Source of the DNA: Tricholoma matsutake
Lineage: Eukaryota; Basidiomycota; Agaricomycetes; Agaricales; Tricholomataceae
Direction: 5' to 3'
DNA: 64,000 bases
NCBI GenBank assembly: GCA_026075535.2
Contig: AP026550.1
Coordinates: 4,216,001 to 4,280,000, forward strand
The notes below the pieces were generated by a model, which saw nothing but the letters and a program-made list of their open reading frames with translations, did no database searches and was not told where the DNA came from. Each line of letters starts with the position of its first letter. The first letter of the stretch is position 1. Positions 50,506 through 61,746 of the stretch are shown here, piece by piece. Made by a program: the position numbers and the translations under genes.

Positions 50506-53372
50506 TCAAAGCCCCTCAAAGAACGAAAGATCCTGTGCAGATAGTCCTCCTGACGTGGCTGACCCAGGTGAAGTGACAGGTATCCGCATGGAACTTTGCT
50601 GCTTTGGTTGAATTGGCGGTGACACGGGAGACGGTGTCAGTGTGGAGCTGGGCGCAGGCGGCAAGAAAGGCAGTCGAGAAGCCGACGCCTCGAGCGAGAA
50701 AGATGCTGGAGATGAAACAGAAGCTCCTAAGCCCGCAATGGCATTTATTTGCTGGTTCTGCATCGTTGATCCGCCTGCGAACAGATCATTGTCGAAGGAA
50801 GGTTCAGAAGCCTCTGGTGGAGGTATAGCATCCGGAAGTGGAGACGGTGGGGCTGGCCACCTTCCGGGACGTGCAGCAGCGTTCTCGAGGAGACTCATAG
50901 TGCGCTGGTGGTCGGCTGCACGAGAGGTTTTGGGAGGAGGAAGTGGAGGCTGTGGTTTATCTGGAGATATGCTCCGTAGGGAGGGCGGTGCAAGTTGCTG
51001 TGATGGTGTTGGTTTGTGGCCAAATGACGTGGGCTTCTGGGGAGGAAGCGGAGGTGAGGGGCTACGAAGGGGCGACGAGACAAAGTCATCGAAGTCGTCG
51101 AAAAGATCTTTGGAATAAGATGTAGCAGTGCTCAAAGAGGTATGCACGAGACTGTCGTCGGAGAAGGCAGATGATACACTTGTATCAAGGGCAGCCAGAG
51201 TAGGTAGTGGAGGCTGATAGAAGTACTCGTCACCATTCATGGATCCATATGTTTCTGCCCCCGTGGAAGGCATGGACGATAATGACTTTGATGCTGGCCC
51301 AATAACACTAGGAGGCAGAGGTAGGACAAGTGGTTGTGTGGAGGATGAAGGAGGGGGTGGAAAATTGAAACTGGATCCAGTTGGAGTGACAGAAGACGTA
51401 GACATTATGGCCATCGGAGTGCGTTTGGAAGGAAGGGGCGTGTGTGAACTCGAAGCGGGAGAGGATGTAAAGGTGGAACCTGGGCTCGGCCCTGTTTTAA
51501 TAAAAGATGACTGAGTAAGGGTAGATGAAGGGGTCGTGCTGGAAGGCTCCACGGTCACGACGGGATATGAAAGCGACACGGGTTTGATGGATGTTTCTTG
51601 AATTTGTGATATATTAAGAGCCTCCAAAGAAATTGAACTCGATAACGACAGGAGATCGCCGTTTAGAGTCGGTGATTTCGACCGAAAGCCGCCTCTGGGA
51701 GGAGGTGCCAGAGGCGGTGGAAGCTTCGTTGGCAGCGGTGATGACGCAATCATATTTGACAATCCCTTGAGCTGGAAATCCTCGTCCTCTTCCTCGTTTG
51801 CGCTGGGAACTATATCAGAAAGGAACTCAATGTCATCAGAAGAGAGAGCCAGAGAGTTCCGTTGAATGGAACTAGACGATTTATTGCGAGAGAAACGGTT
51901 GAGGAACCGAGAAACTGCAGACGTTGAGGGAGCTGCTTCAGATATTTCTCCTTGTGGAGGTAAAGGTGCGGCGGGCGATGAGGCAGGAGGTGGAGTAGGA
52001 TTAAAAGCAGGGTCTGAAGATTCCGTAACGCTCGTCGAGGACAGTCTGAATGGTAAAGATGTCACAGAACCCGTTGCTGATGACTGCACACTGTCCGCGC
52101 TCGCTCGAGGGGAAGATATATCAGTAGCACCAGGAGGGGGGGTTCTCACAGGTCGAACTGAGGATTCCAAAAGTTTTGGGTTCGCTTCCGACGAAGGAGC
52201 AAGATTTCCTCGACGTCCGAAGAATGATAACAGACCACCGCTCGTTTTCTTCTTGTTATCTGTAGCGGCAGGCTCCTCCTTTTCTATAATTTTCCAACCG
52301 GGTGGCAAAAGGTCGTCTTTTAAAACTTCTGGTCTGGACTTCACTAAAGTCTCCCATGCCATTGATCCCTTTGAGGCCATGTATAAAGCCATAGGGCTCG
52401 ATCGCATTGTTCCTATGTGTCGTGTGAGTCGAAGAGCTTCGCTCATATATTTCGAGGTGAAGGTCTTCGAGAACTGCACATGCTGAGGAAGAGTCAAGTC
52501 TCGAGGAATTAGTCGGTTTACGACGTCCTTGCTGCTAGAAAAAATTAATGGAGAATGGCATCAATTGTCATGTTGTCCTGTTACAAACTTACATTCCCTC
52601 GATCCCCTCGATGCCATTCTCTCTCTCATGACGGAAATCTGTAATGTTTGTGTTATTATCTTGGGTAGTATTCGGCCATAATTCATTTGCTAGTTCTTCA
52701 AATTGACCAAGGATCGAGTTCAATACTTCTGGAGGCTGTAATATTATCAGAGAACATATATGAATGACAGAGGTCTCAACGAACAACATGGCGATCTTGT
52801 CTCTCTTTCTTCTGTTTCGCTGCTTCCCACTCATCTACTGTTTCACTGACTGCCTCAACTTCGGCTTTGCGTTGGTACTCTCTCCACGTATCAGTTTCGC
52901 GCGATAATTGCGTCGGCAAGTCGGTAGAGTGCCCCCAAGGATCCACGCCGGCTCCGTCGACATCAAGACCACTTTCGAATGTCCCAAATGCATCAGGAGT
53001 ACTGGGTGATTCAGATTCAGGTGTGGGAGGACGAGAGCGAGTTATGGGTGGTTCTTCATCATCGGGGAAGCTGGCAGGTTCCAATGCATTCGGAGATATT
53101 TCCTCCGCAGTTGCTGGTGACAGAGAACGATTATGTTGACTTAGTTCATCCTGGGAAGGTGTTCCGAGATCGTATGTTGACGAGTTCCATTCCTTGACTG
53201 GCAGTTGAGAGTTCCATAGCGATTGTGGAGTATCAGATGGTTCAGCCCATTTGACATCGGTGCCATTAGCCCAAGAGGGGACAATATCTGTTTCAGGTTG
53301 CTGAGCATGAGTCCAGGGAACAATTTCTGGTTTTGTGGGCTCTTTCCAAGCGTTTGCCCATGGGTCTTCCAT
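50506..53372 (-). CDS. Unidentified 918-residue protein with endocytic-type motifs
   Basis: Exons 53372-52788, 52735-52593 and 52534-50506 join in frame. I do not recognise a named family. The N-terminus begins MEDPWANAW, with many Trp/Asp/Pro residues and FGTFESG. A helical part (WEAAKQKKERQD, PPEVLNSILGQFEELANELWP, then LPQHVQFSKTF and LLPPGWKII) is the most conserved-looking block (about 180-330). The remaining about 590 residues are low-complexity Ser/Pro/Thr with DDFDDF, PPLPPPK-type proline motifs and a final LSAQDLSFFEGL. DPW, FxxF and DDF are motifs used to bind AP-2, AP-1 or clathrin, so a role in vesicle coats is possible, but that is inference. It diverges from the Ste50 gene. Confidence 0.7.
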
Positions 53373-53462
53373 TGAAGAGAGAAGTCATGGATGATATCGA
53401 GCACGTGGCCAGATACTAACCAAGGCTCGGACAGTCTTCCACAGTCTTACTTCATCCTTTCC
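53373..53462. promoter_or_regulatory. 90-base divergent promoter with CACGTG
   Basis: The gap between two divergent start codons; CACGTG at 53402-53407. Use as a regulatory site is inferred. Confidence 0.45.
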
Positions 53463-55898
53463 ATGGACTCATCCTCTAATGAACGTCATATTCTCGACTG
53501 GGACGAGTCTGACGTTCAGAGCTGGTTCTCAAGTCTCGGTTATCCACAATACGAACGCCAGATTCGAGGTTTCGTACTTGCTGTTTCCGCTCTACCCGTC
53601 GTGCTTATTCCCATCAAGAGCACAGGATCTTAGGCGATGCTCTTTGCTTGCTCGACTCAGAGGGTCTTAAGGCAGTCGGTGTTTCTACTATTGGCCAGAG
53701 ACTGTCCATCCTCAAGGCCGTGTACAACCTCAAACTTGCACACAACGTTCCCATCGACGCTGATCACTATGTGCCGCAATGCAGGTGCCTTCATCTTAAT
53801 ACATGTACCTTTTTATCTTATTTATTGAACAGCGGAGGCACCGGAACGTGTGGAGGAAGTGTCTCTTGACACCCTGCACACCATGATCAAAGAACAGGGT
53901 GCTGTTCTTCCTCTTATTGAAGCTATCTTTCTAACCCCAGAGTTTATCTATAGCTCAGCGGATACGGAATTTAGAGGAAGATAATCGCAATTTGAACAAC
54001 ACCCTGCAATCCTTCGTGGAGGAATTCAATAGCTTTCGGACTTCCCTTGGACGAGTTGTGCGTCCTTTCACATGGTACAGCATGATACTCCTCATCTATT
54101 CTTTGTAGGATGAGTCTAGTCCATTAAGACGACAACCTTCCTTCAAATGGGCACAATTACCACAGAGGTCACCCACCAAACTCGATACCGTCGAATCTCC
54201 CCATCCCTCTCCGCAACAACTTGAACACGATATTCCTCCCATACACCGTACCGCTGGCACCTCCCAGCTTTCCTCCGTTTCAGCCTCAACCTCCACTGAG
54301 AAACATCGACCTCCCCCTGTTAATATCACCGATTCACCAAATCTTGGGCCCACTCCGCCACCGAAGCCCCAGCGGCAAGAGAGCTCTGAAAATCTAAACA
54401 AGAGCTTCAAAGTCACCTTAGAAGATCCGACATGGAAGGTCCTCCCGGCCGCTCTAAAGAAATACCGTATCAATAACGACAACTGGCAGAGCTATGCCAT
54501 GTTCATATGCTATGGGTCACCAGGTGAGAATACGGTGTTTTCTTTATTTTATTTTTCCACTCATGTAGAGGTTCAGGCAATCGCATAGAACGCTGCCTGA
54601 GCTATGACGAGAAACCCCTGCTTCTTTTTCAGAAGCTCAAGGACGCAAAGAAGAACCCTGTATTTATGCTAAAGCATATAAAAGATATTCGGTCACCCAT
54701 TGCAGTTGCGCAACAGAAACATGCTGCTCGCAAAGCAACTTCTGTCATGACTGCAGACCCTACAGCGACTCATGGTCACTCAAAATCATCCTCTACTTCG
54801 CGACCAGCGAATCGGCCACCACGGCTCGAAGTTCAAGAATTGTCCGCCTCAGCGCCTTCAGCATCTTCCCTCAGCCCTCAACCAGGGTGGCCGGAACCAG
54901 GTGTAGTATCACCAGCCGCCGACAATAAAGGCGATGAGGTTCCTGTAGGCCCAGGATCAGCGGGGGCACATACACCGAGTATTAATGGGCCCACACTTGC
55001 CGCTTCTGCCTCGAGTGGGCATGAGGCATTGAGATCAAGGGTTGCCGAACCAACTGAGCAGCCTCCTAGCTCCAGTGCGAATGCACGGGACATTCCAGTT
55101 GCCTCTACTGGTGTGTCGTACGCTGTGGCCATCTATCCCTACATGGCTGAGCAGGAAGACGAGTTTGATGTAGTTGTGTAAGCCCTTTTTTCCCCGGCGT
55201 GTTAATTCCTGATGTGCCTGTCCTACAGAGGCGATACCTTTGTTATCCTATCTCGCGCTCGTGGTTGGTGGGTCGTCCAACGCGACCCCACAGGTTCTGG
55301 CATTGTCGAAACCGACATTGTCAAACAAGGTTGGGTGCCAGCAGGGTGTCTGCTTGAGACCAATGTCCCGGTTGCATCTGCTATCGCTGAGGCCACGGCA
55401 GCAAAGGGAGCTTCTGCGACTGGATCACCTCCTGGCTCGCCCGTATCCAAGACTCCAATTTTACCATTGAGCATCATCTCAACTAGCTTTCCGGGTATTG
55501 CCCTGATGGATTATAAGAAGAAAGGAGATGAGGAGTTGGATTTGGTGAAGGACGATGCCTTGAGGGTGTTCAAACGGTACAACCACTGGTCATATGTGCG
55601 ATTTTCATCTTCTCTTCCTAAGAATTTTTCATTTACATCTAACAGGCCGTGAAAGAAGAAGGGGGAGATCGTGGTTGGGTACCAGTATGTATTGTCTCTT
55701 CTTGGTAGCTTTCTTCTGATATTTTCTTCATCTTAGTCGTGGTTCATCGGCAAAGTTGCCCCTGCTGGGAATGTACCTCCGACACCCAACACTAGTGTAC
55801 CACCTCACGGGTCGGATGACGCCAATCAGTCACAGGTATCACCAATGTCCTCTGCCTTCCCCACCGTGCAGACGCGCGCCGCCGCAACCGTCGTCTGA
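53463..55898 (+). CDS. STE50/ubc2: Ste50/Ubc2 MAP-kinase pathway adaptor (SAM, RA, two SH3)
   Basis: An adaptor that links small GTPases to the Ste11 MAPKKK in mating and invasive-growth signalling. Nine exons (53463-53568, 53619-53780, 53833-53898, 53954-54057, 54109-54523, 54577-55177, 55229-55595, 55646-55684, 55737-55898) give 673 residues. Domains: SAM about 10-75 (WDESDVQSWFSSLGYPQYE, GLKAVGVSTIGQRL); a coiled coil about 90-140; Ras association about 244-335 (FKVTLEDPTWKVLPAALKKY, NRIERCLSYDEKPLLLFQKL); SH3 about 468-535 (AIYPYMAEQEDEFDV, GWWVVQRD); and SH3 about 575-625 (LMDYKKKGDEELDL, RGWVPSWFIGK). Yeast Ste50 lacks SH3 domains, while Ustilago Ubc2 has two, so this is the basidiomycete form. 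Intron 2 appears to use a GC donor. Confidence 0.92.
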
Positions 55899-56306
55899 CT
55901 TCCACCCGATTTGCACTTGTTCTGGAATTCCGCAGCATTCGACGACGCTTTCCCAGCTTTCCTCAATATCTCGTACATTCCTCTGGTACTTACGTTGCTT
56001 CCTGACCAGCTACTTAACCGCTCCTGGTATCGTTTTGATTATTGGGCATGTATTGTTTTTCATTCTACAGCTATTTTCTCCATTCAAACTTTCTCTGCCT
56101 CCGTTCGTACCTGTCATGCATAATTACTCACATACATCAATCATTACTCACTATATCTACATCCTTCCTCTCCATGTTGTTATCCATTCACAGCGAAACT
56201 CGAATGCTTTGCCCATGTTAACATAGAACAGGGCCAGGAATGATTATTATTTCTGGGGCCCCAGGCTCCAAAAACGTGGGCACGTACTAGCGACCTTGAT
56301 TAATTG
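55899..56306. other. Intergenic, converging 3' ends
   Basis: 408 bases between the stop codons of Ste50 (+) and an F-box gene (-). T/C-rich, no gene or RNA recognised. Confidence 0.5.
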
Positions 56307-57620
56307 TTATATTCCGTGCATATTTATCGTTAACCCTGGCATCTCCATCTCTGTCAACTGTAGCAAATCATCCATGTTACTCTCCGGGACAGAGACCGTT
56401 GCCTTGGTAAGGCAGATCATGTCTGCCGAGTCATCATTCGTGTATCTTGACTGGAGCATCGCTGCGAGGAGACCATCTGTTGAAGAAGTGCAAAAAGCTC
56501 CAAGCTCGATCGATTCGAGCTTTGGACATGCACGGACGATAGTACCCGAGCTTTCCACCGTCAACAGCTTCAGCACCGAGTCGGTGACAAACGGCTCATC
56601 CGGCACCGCTGTGTTGAGACTAAGCACTAAAAGCGTAGTGCATGAAAGCAAACACTGTATCAGATCTCTGTCTGTCATAGAAACAGTCAGTGAGAGCGTG
56701 AGTAGTGAGCATGATGATCGGCGTAAGAGTGTTACGAAGGCATGGGTCGGGAACGGATAGGGAGCAAGAAAATGCACGGCGGAAAGGGAAGGGAATGTAA
56801 AGCTATCGAAAAATATGTTCATCTCGCTGGATGTGCTGGATAACCATAAAACCTGCAGATCGCGGAGTATTATGGGAAGGTCGTTCCGCGTGCGCTGGAA
56901 ACCCCCCCACATATTTCGATACGTAAATTCAACCAGTTTGGGGCATTGCTGGAGGAGTTCTCGGCAGTTGTCCATGCTGAACATGGGCGACTCCAGATGC
57001 AACAAGGTCAAACGCGATAATGGGAGGCTGAACATAGGATCATGATCACCTCGCTCAGGTAGGGCGGTGGTGAGAGTTAAGTGGCGAAGAAGAGGGGAAT
57101 ATTGGAAGATATGATCCAAGGGTTGAGATGCTTCTTGGACCGATGCCGGAAGAAAGATATCAAGATCTTCGAGACACGAATCCTCCGATACTGGAAGCTG
57201 AAGAAGGGAGTCGAGGTGTAGAAACGGCCCCACTCTGATCACGATCCGTTTCCAGAACCGAAAGTACGGGAGGAAACTATGCAGAGCAAGCTCAACATTC
57301 GTGTAAGCATGGTCTCCGGGCCTCCCATGGAATGTCAACGAGATGGAAAGGGAATGGGGTATTGCTCGATTTAGCCATGTCGAGATTAGATGAATATTCG
57401 GTGTGATGCCCTCCTTGGTAACCGTGACAGACAAGAAGCTCCAGAGATTGCTCATGGACAAGGCCGCAGCCCTCCAATCTCTGCATATTCCGCCAAGCAG
57501 AAGGGGGGCTATAGTTGGCGAAGGTTGGAGAAATTCATCGTCAGGAAGGCAGGAGCGAAACACTTGTCTCCAAATGTCTAATGGCATGCGGCCTGCATTC
57601 GATTCGACCTGGATATCCAT
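56307..57620 (-). CDS. F-box protein, single exon
   Basis: One open frame of 437 residues from ATG 57620. The F-box-like start is MPLDIWRQVFRSCLP, then PLLLGGICRDWRAAALSMSNLWSFLSVTV, the usual pattern of the expanded agaricomycete F-box family. Leucine-rich stretches follow (LRHLTLTTALP, LSRLTLLHLESP, DLQVLWLSST, CSLLTLSLTVS, LLVLSLNTAVP, KLESIELGAF). It has no intron, unlike all neighbours, which is common for recently expanded copies. Only 137 bases separate its start from the BRAP2 stop on the same strand. Confidence 0.82.
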   Translation of the reverse strand: MDIQVESNAGRMPLDIWRQVFRSCLPDDEFLQPSPTIAPLLLGGICRDWRAAALSMSNLWSFLSVTVTKEGITPNIHLISTWLNRAIPHSLSISLTFHGRPGDHAYTNVELALHSFLPYFRFWKRIVIRVGPFLHLDSLLQLPVSEDSCLEDLDIFLPASVQEASQPLDHIFQYSPLLRHLTLTTALPERGDHDPMFSLPLSRLTLLHLESPMFSMDNCRELLQQCPKLVEFTYRNMWGGFQRTRNDLPIILRDLQVLWLSSTSSEMNIFFDSFTFPSLSAVHFLAPYPFPTHAFVTLLRRSSCSLLTLSLTVSMTDRDLIQCLLSCTTLLVLSLNTAVPDEPFVTDSVLKLLTVESSGTIVRACPKLESIELGAFCTSSTDGLLAAMLQSRYTNDDSADMICLTKATVSVPESNMDDLLQLTEMEMPGLTINMHGI

Positions 57621-57757
57621 CAACGTCCTGGCCGAGCTCCAGACTCCAGTGCTGAGAGCAGGCGGCGGGTTACAGCGGGTTGCATGCTCTGCTAGACTCT
57701 GCTAGGTTAATAATATTTATTTATGTAATAATATAAATAGTAAATTGATTACAATCC

Positions 57758-59789
57758 TCATCCTTTACGTCTTTTTGTCTTGCCCTTGGGCGGGGATACC
57801 GGAATTTCGACAGAGCCTCCAGCTAGCTCAGCCTCCAAACCATCACTGTTCTCTATTTTCGTCTTCGCCTCCAAGAAGAACATCACATCTCTTAACTGCT
57901 CTTCCAAATCCTCTATTTTTCCGACGAATGCTTCCTTCTCTTTGTCTCCTTCTTCAACCCTCTCTTTCATTTTCCCTATGTTTTTCATCAAACCCTCACT
58001 CACTGCCTTTTCTTCCCTCAGTTCTTTCTCGAATTTCCTGGCCAACCCGGTTGCCTTCTCAGCTCGATGTTCCACCTTCGCCTTGTCCCGGAGTACCTCA
58101 GCAAGTCTCGCTTCTTCCTCTTTCTGTCGCCGTGAGACTTCTTCTTTAAAATGGTTTCGTTCCTTTTCAAACTCCTGGCTTAGTCTCTCGACCAAACCCC
58201 TTAACTCGTCCACCTGGCCCTTTAGCCCTGCAGTTTGCTCCTCGTAATATGATCTTTGAGAGTCCAACTGTGATGTTAGCAGATAGGAATACTCAATCCC
58301 GATTGCTTCAATCTTCTCTGCACTCAGTGCATCTGCTTGACTGGGTCCAATTCCGCTGTCTCTCGGCGTGACACCGGTCGAGGAAGCTGCACTCGGTAGC
58401 TCAACCAACTTTCCATCTGCCTTGTTTTGTATCAGGCGATGCACGTAACCGTCACCCGCATAATCCCAGACACGCTGGGTTTCTAGCTCCAGCGCGTAGA
58501 GATGAGTGGTAGCTTGATAATGTGCGTGGGCATGAGCTCGACCATAACGGCCACAACCGACATTCCCGCAAATCAGGCAGATCCAGAGGTTCGTAGTTGA
58601 CGAGCAGGACGCACAAACCGAGAGTGTCGGTGTGGAGGGGTTGGTGAACGGCATAGAAGAGGAAGCTGATGCAGTGGGGTGTGAGGACAAGAGGGTTTGC
58701 GAATATCGGCACACGGGGCATCTATAAAAAAAAAGGCACAGTTAAGCATCGACACTGATAAGCTATCCTGAACCACACTGACCTACTATCCCCCCATTTA
58801 CTGAGGCATGTACAGTGGAAAGTGTGAGAGCACGGAACGGTAATAAGTCCAGTGATGGCCGAGTCCATCCGCTCAAGACATACGGGACATGTAGGAAGTT
58901 CGTACATTGATGCCTGTGAAGAGCCAAGGCGTGAGAGCGCCTGGAAGACCGAGTCGTCTGCATCTATTTTAACGGATAACACATGGACGACATTGCATAT
59001 CTCGGGCTGATTGAGTAGAAGCGATTAGCTACATGGCAGAATCAGTCAGGACGAGAAAGCTAACCTCCATTGAGTTGAAAGGTTTGCCATTATATGCTTC
59101 TGCGAACTCTGCAGCATCAGCCGAGTTGAAAAACTTGATAATGACGATGGAACGATTCGGCAAAGAATCACTAGTACAGCCTTATCTATATGAGCCTAAT
59201 AATCGACTATGCACAACTCACCGGATCATACGGAGGTGTGCAATGCTTTCAGCTGCTGGGGCTAGAAATCCCAGAAAGTCAGACGGGGTCATCCATGATG
59301 GCACTGCCAGGACGCCCAACATCGGTCCGTCTGAATCATCATGCACATTGGAAGATGTCGAAGCAGTCGACTTAAGTTCCTCTGGTGAAGGCTTGGTCGC
59401 AGAATCTCTGAACACATGAACCACCCCTTCCGGGAGGTTAGTAGACCCCGACTTGGCGCGGGGATGAGGAACAAAAATAGCTTCTGCAAAGGGTAAATTA
59501 AGAAATACTTGAATAGGCAACATTCAAATGACGAACCTCGACCCTGCTCTCTTTCTTTACCCATGGTGGTATACGGTGTCTTATTCGTGACTTCAAAGTC
59601 AACCCAATCCAGGCGAATAGAACCAAATCTATAATCTTTGTTTGCTGGATTGAAGAGCGCGTTTCGACGAGAGGTCGATTTAGGTTTATGAGCGGGAAGA
59701 TGGTGGAATATATGAGAAGGAAGAAAGGAGTTTGTTGGATATGATTCTGGCTGTCGCTGGACGGAAATGCGAATATGATATCCTCGCAT
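57758..59789 (-). CDS. ETP1/BRAP2: BRAP2/Etp1-type RING ubiquitin ligase
   Basis: A RING E3 with a ubiquitin-binding zinc finger; yeast Etp1 acts in ethanol response, human BRAP2 in Ras/MAPK signalling and nuclear-import retention. Exons 59789-59537, 59483-59222, 59170-59065, 59006-58783 and 58721-57758 give 602 residues. Domains: BRAP2 RRM-like region about 90-225 ([36 protein letters not shown]); RING about 247-290 ([28 protein letters not shown]); UBP-type zinc finger about 310-370 ([31 protein letters not shown]); a long coiled coil about 420-575; and a basic end (GKTKRRKG). It diverges from the Nudix gene over 112 bases. Confidence 0.94.
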
Positions 59790-59901
59790 TTGCAGTTGAC
59801 TTGGTGTCTTGACTTCAAGTTGGTCGCAAGACAGTTATGCATCACATGATGTATATAACACGGCCAAATAACATTCCTGGCATATTACGTCATTCATTCC
59901 T
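59790..59901. promoter_or_regulatory. 112-base bidirectional promoter with TATA and CRE-like site
   Basis: Between BRAP2 (-) and the Nudix gene (+). It contains tatataa at about 59852-59858 and ttacgtca at about 59885-59892, an ATF/CREB-type variant, about 10 bases before the Nudix ATG. Motifs are seen; function is inferred. Confidence 0.45.
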
Positions 59902-60829
59902 ATGTTTCCATTGACACAACCATTCACTCCCAGAACTCTGAGGTTTCTCCGGGATGCCCTTTCACGTTCCTCAAAATCTGCTTCATGTAAGAGAGACACC
60001 TCCGTGGCAGCAAGAAAGGCTGCAGTGTTGATCCTATTCTGTAACGTGAACGGGATACCCGGCATATTATTAGAAGTGCGGGCAAAATCGCTGAGGACCC
60101 ATTCAGGTGAGATAAGGTGAGATACTGTGTACGTTGTCATTCAAGCCATTTATCTCACGGAAAATGGAGCTTCCCCGGTGGAAAGCTTGATGACGTGCGT
60201 GGTCTGGTATGTGTTTATCGTTCTACGGCATTGAAATGAGCATTAGACAGATGAATCGCTCGTCAAAGCTGCTTTGAGAGAGACCCAAGAGGAACTGGGA
60301 ATCCATCCCGACCAAGTGGACGTGTTGGGTGAAATGGGAACACCGGAATTGACTGTCCGGGGTGACACACGAGTCTGGCCATTTGTCGTGAGTGAGCCAC
60401 GGGTAATGCTACAATCCTGTTCAGCGTGTATTGGTCAAACCGCAGGGGTTCGTGCAACCAGCGTTAGACATTGAGCCAATGTCTGATGATGACCCGTTGC
60501 CGTCTATCGACCTACACGCGATCAAGTTATCACAGTCAGAAGTTGCAGCGGCATTCCACCTACCGCTTACTGCATTGACAGCTCCATCGAGAATGAGGTC
60601 ATATTTATTCCGCGGCGAAAGACTTTACACTGCAATAGACGTGACGGACCTCGTCCGACTGGGTGTAGGGGAACAGGCAGGTTTGACTGCAGTTTCTAAT
60701 GAGGAGCGTGTGGAGGATGGTAAGAAAATGGACGTAGTTGGCCATGCACATGAAGGACGTATGGAAGTTTGGGGCTTGACAGGATGGTACCTATCTTCGC
60801 TCATGAGGATCTTGCAGGTGTATCAGTAA
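59902..60829 (+). CDS. PCD1-like: Nudix hydrolase, CoA diphosphatase type
   Basis: Probably cleaves the diphosphate of CoA and its derivatives (yeast Pcd1, human NUDT7/8), often in peroxisomes. Exons 59902-60116, 60170-60194, 60247-60387 and 60446-60829 give 254 residues. RKAAVLILFCNVNGIPGILLEVR and LRTHSGEISFPGG lead into the Nudix box (GGKLDD plus DESLVKAALRETQEELG, about 74-97). The C-terminal half has DDPLPSIDLHAIKLSQSE, then AAFHLPLTAL and EVWGLTGWYL, as in Pcd1. The short exon of 25 bases carries SFPGGKLDD. No clear C-terminal SKL-type peroxisome signal is present (the end reads LQVYQ). Confidence 0.9.
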
Positions 60830-60945
60830 ATGATGGCCGATACATAGGTTGTTCATTATAGTACACGTGCGATGTACTTTACCGAAGAAGATATCACTAT
60901 TTCTCCAACTTGGTGAAGATTGAAACACGATAGAATGTCAACATA

Positions 60946-61664
60946 TCATTGACGGCGGCGCAATCTGTCGTCCATCGCTTCTCTGACGGGTTCGCTGGTT
61001 TTATCTTGGAACATTCGATCTCCGTCGTGCTTTTTATGCATAGCAGAGATAATTCTCCGACGCGTTCTGGTGCGCTTGGAGGCACGGGTTCGTCTTGCTT
61101 GCCATATGAGATAAAGAATAGATTCTGATGCTGCCACTATGATAGCAACGAAAAGTGCGAGAAGAACTCTCTACGAAAAGTTGGTAAGAATGTGAATTTT
61201 GTGATTTGACTTGCACAACATACATATTCATTTCTCCAGCCTGTTTTCTCGGCTGCGCACCAAACAGCAAAGGCCGCACCTCCGATGCTCAGAAGTGCAT
61301 TGATTAACGCGGTGATAGCCTTCCTTTCTCTGGTCTTTTCAGCCTCCAACTTCTCAGGCTCCTTCGGTGGAACGTATTCACCAAACCTTCCTTCTGGTGA
61401 TGTCGTAGTGCCTGCAAGGAGAGATATCATTGAGTATGCATGAGGATCGAGGGAAGGCGAGTTGGAAACAAGTGCCGCGATGCCCGTTGTTGTCCGGGAC
61501 CAATGAGATACAGCTTGTAAGACTGAATAGGGAATGGTTGATGGTGGGGATTCATTGACATACAGCCTCAACTTTTCTGCGAGTTCTGGAGAGGCGATCT
61601 GTGGCAAAGGGTTGAGGACATCCAAGAGATATGGCTCCAGCGACACGTCGAGGTCGATACTCAT
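60946..61664 (-). CDS. VMA12: Vma12/Vph2-type V-ATPase assembly factor
   Basis: An ER membrane protein needed to assemble the Vo sector of the vacuolar H+-ATPase. Exons 61664-61224 and 61170-60946 give 221 residues. The soluble N-terminus includes RLYVNESPPSTIPYSVLQAVSHW; YVPPKEPEKLEAEKTRERKAITAL precedes two helices, about 122-142 (INALLSIGGAAFAVWCAA) and 148-168 (VLLALFVAIIVAASESILY). A very basic tail follows (RTRASKRTRTRRR). The intron lies between the two helices. It diverges from the ataxin-10 homologue with 82 bases between starts. Confidence 0.85.
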
Positions 61665-61746
61665 CAATTCTTATGTACGATTGCATAAGCATCCAAATGC
61701 CAAATGTTGATGATGTCCGTCTCAAATCCAACTCTTGTATACTCAC

